Below are positions 62,588 to 64,000 of a stretch of DNA of 64,000 nucleotides, piece after piece. The DNA lies in NCBI GenBank assembly GCA_017509605.1, contig JAFWPH010000042.1:1-64000 (forward strand), written 5' to 3'. Position 1 is the stretch's first letter; every line of letters begins with the position of its first letter. The translations under genes and the position numbers were made by a program. The notes beneath the pieces were generated by a model, which was not told the DNA's origin, ran no database searches, and saw only the letters and a list, made by a program, of their open reading frames with translations. This stretch comes from Bacteroidaceae bacterium. GTDB taxonomy: Bacteria; Bacteroidota; Bacteroidia; Bacteroidales; Bacteroidaceae.

Positions 62588-63529
62588 CGAAGTACTGTTT
62601 TTCATGTTAGAATCAAGGGACCATCCCATGGCTTTGAGGTCGGCAGCAACTTGACGTGAGAACTGTTTCTGTGCCGGTTTCTTCAAATGCATGGCGTCTA
62701 TGAAAAACAGAGTATCCGCACCGTAATAATCTGAATAATCAAGGAAAGGCATCTCTTCCTTTCTGGCTATGTCGGTCATCATTTCTTTGAATCCTTTCAT
62801 ATCAAAGTGAGAGTACCCATCCTTCATGTGGATAGGCGAACAAATCAACACCACTTTAATGTTCAATGCTTTGCAATCTTCGAGATATTGTGCGAACAGT
62901 TTGAGAATATCCGAATCTTTCTCCAATGGTCTGATGTCCTTTCCCGAATAATTACTACCTACTCGGTAATAGTTCCATTCTGGTTTATCACCTTCTTCTA
63001 AGATAAACGACCTGAAATTGTCGATACAAAGTGATAATTGTCCATGATACTTAAGTGGAAGGAATTTGTAGAATTCTGACAACTCAGAACATCTCTTTAA
63101 GTAAAAATCAAATTCAGGCCTGTTGATATAGGGAAGGAACTCTATCCTGTAAATAGGATTGAAATCCTGAAAGAAGGCAAAAGGCCCTACATCCTGAATG
63201 ATGAAGCGAGGCAGACTATTCCTCTTTATATAAGGTTGAAAAACCATATTGTAGTTGAAATTAAACGGATACCCAGAGAGCGAAAGATTGCAACATTTCA
63301 TTTCCAAGATGGAATCGAGAATCTGTGGGATATAATTTCCTGTTCCCCTGGAATTACCCATAATGACAAGGTCTGCATTCTGGGGTTTATCAAATGCCAT
63401 GTTGATTTTATCATATGGCCATCTGTCATAGACCTGTTGTGCAGTTTTGTCGTATAAAAACTGCAAGATATATAGTGGCAACAACCAACTAACGACTACT
63501 ATCATTGTTTTGATGATGAATTTCCTCAT
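62570..63529 (-). CDS. SGNH-type hydrolase/acyltransferase, MBOAT partner
   Basis: 319 aa from MRKFIIKTMIVVVSWLL; the ORF extends to 63562, but that start overlaps the MBOAT stop by 26 nt. One N-terminal membrane helix. The catalytic Ser block is VIMGNSRGTGNY, and the Asp-His pair is FIDAMHLKKPAQKQFS. This is a DltD/AlgJ-like arrangement: the MBOAT moves an acyl group across the membrane and the SGNH protein transfers it to a surface polymer. The MBOAT gene is immediately upstream. The 3' end overlaps the CotH gene by 18 nt. Confidence 0.88.
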   Translation of the reverse strand: MRKFIIKTMIVVVSWLLPLYILQFLYDKTAQQVYDRWPYDKINMAFDKPQNADLVIMGNSRGTGNYIPQILDSILEMKCCNLSLSGYPFNFNYNMVFQPYIKRNSLPRFIIQDVGPFAFFQDFNPIYRIEFLPYINRPEFDFYLKRCSELSEFYKFLPLKYHGQLSLCIDNFRSFILEEGDKPEWNYYRVGSNYSGKDIRPLEKDSDILKLFAQYLEDCKALNIKVVLICSPIHMKDGYSHFDMKGFKEMMTDIARKEEMPFLDYSDYYGADTLFFIDAMHLKKPAQKQFSRQVAADLKAMGWSLDSNMKNSTSLLSDH

Positions 63530-63536
63530 AACAATC

Positions 63537-64000
63537 TTAAAACTGGAAATAAATGAACTCACTCATTTGGTTAGGCGTCATGCAATAAATGGTGAAAAAC
63601 ACAACAGTATAGATGATGTAGCGAACCCATGTACGACGAACTCCTGATAACTCCAAGGCATGCTGTTTGTCTCGCTGTATCCACTCCACTGCAAGCATCA
63701 GCAGACACCAGATGATAGTGGTTAGGCAATCTGTTCCTCCGGCATTGAATAAGGAAAGACTGAACATCTGTTGGAGATACCCGAACACTTGCCCCATGTT
63801 CTCAGAACGAAAAATCACCCACCCTATCACGGCAAGAAGAAAAGTAGATAAAATATTGAGGCATTCCTTGGGCGTCGGAAGCACCCGTCCTTTTGCAGGC
63901 TGGTCTTTGTATTTTGCGTTAAAACCGATCATATTACCTATGATTATAAGAACAGCGTTGTAGATTCCCCAAACGACAAAAGTCCAGTTGGCGCCATGCC
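63537..64000 (-). CDS. MBOAT-family O-acyltransferase, C-terminal part (cut by right edge)
   Basis: About 153 codons are in the window and the frame stays open to the right edge; an internal Met at 63932 is not the start. The segment before that Met contains HGANWTFVVWG, the conserved MBOAT HGAN-type block with the catalytic His. It is followed by WVIFRSENMGQVFGYLQQM and hydrophobic segments. It is 7 nt upstream of the SGNH gene. MBOAT proteins transfer acyl groups across the membrane to polysaccharides or teichoic-like polymers. Confidence 0.9.
   Translation of the reverse strand, partial: HGANWTFVVWGIYNAVLIIIGNMIGFNAKYKDQPAKGRVLPTPKECLNILSTFLLAVIGWVIFRSENMGQVFGYLQQMFSLSLFNAGGTDCLTTIIWCLLMLAVEWIQRDKQHALELSGVRRTWVRYIIYTVVFFTIYCMTPNQMSEFIYFQF

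Noticed and set aside
63537-63932. 131-aa gene starting at Met 63932
   Set aside because: The frame is open to the window edge and upstream codons contain the MBOAT HGAN-type block, so this is the C-terminus of a larger gene.

Overview
The window reads as a chromosomal segment of a Bacteroidales bacterium, most likely Prevotellaceae. The reasons are: -7 boxes of the form TAnnTTTG before many genes; almost no Shine-Dalgarno sites; secreted proteins ending in short 'YxLxG...KGxYIxxGKKxxxK' or T9SS-like tails; and Bacteroidetes-type families (LruC, DUF4468, GLUG, CCDC81-type HU plus SPOR, DUF4859, TPR-SecG-LptE cluster). No tRNA, rRNA or CRISPR array was seen. The left edge carries the 5' part of a group II intron lying directly behind a terminator hairpin.

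Layout. 0.2-5.1 kb: envelope glycan genes on the minus strand (a GtrB-like GT2, a GT-C-like membrane protein, two tandem acyltransferase-3 paralogues). 5.2-8.6 kb: pheT, an uncatalogued 52-aa membrane protein and a YebC-type regulator as one operon. 8.8-21.8 kb: a three-gene surface locus made of a 3637-aa multidomain secreted protein, a small lipoprotein and a 500-aa GLUG protein. Upstream of it lie a 20-bp inverted repeat pair and a 14-bp tandem repeat. 22-27 kb: a DUF4468 protein, a dicarboxylate/amino-acid symporter, ffh-folD and a DedA protein. 27.5-35.1 kb: polymer-degrading functions (GH16 with an HTH regulator, a secreted HEGIH protein, a WYL regulator divergent from a GH67 alpha-glucuronidase). 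35.3-36 kb: DUF1294 and an AlaX-like editing protein. 36-42.7 kb: lepA, an FHA protein, and the envelope-biogenesis run sigma54 activator-LptE-TPR-SecG, followed by the HU/SPOR protein.

43-48.8 kb: trmN6, an FdtA-type cupin, a YpfJ-type zinc peptidase, and the rsfS-ftsH-cdsA operon. 49-57 kb: three separate GT2 genes, an Ala-rich coiled-coil lipoprotein, a PurF-like protein without the N-terminal catalytic cysteine, and a LruC lipoprotein. 57-64 kb: a zinc-ribbon membrane protein, a DUF3298 lipoprotein, a GxxExxY nuclease-fold gene bracketed by two 91-bp direct repeats, rsmG, a CotH-kinase protein, and an SGNH/MBOAT acylation pair that runs off the right edge.

The common theme is cell-envelope modification (glycosyl and acyl transfer, LPS export, secreted glycan and protein degradation) set among housekeeping genes. 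The points most worth a second look are the giant-protein locus with its possible invertible upstream element, the repeat-bracketed GxxExxY gene, the catalytic-cysteine-less PurF paralogue, the HEGIH secreted protein, the homopolymer-containing GT2 promoter and the terminator-associated group II intron.
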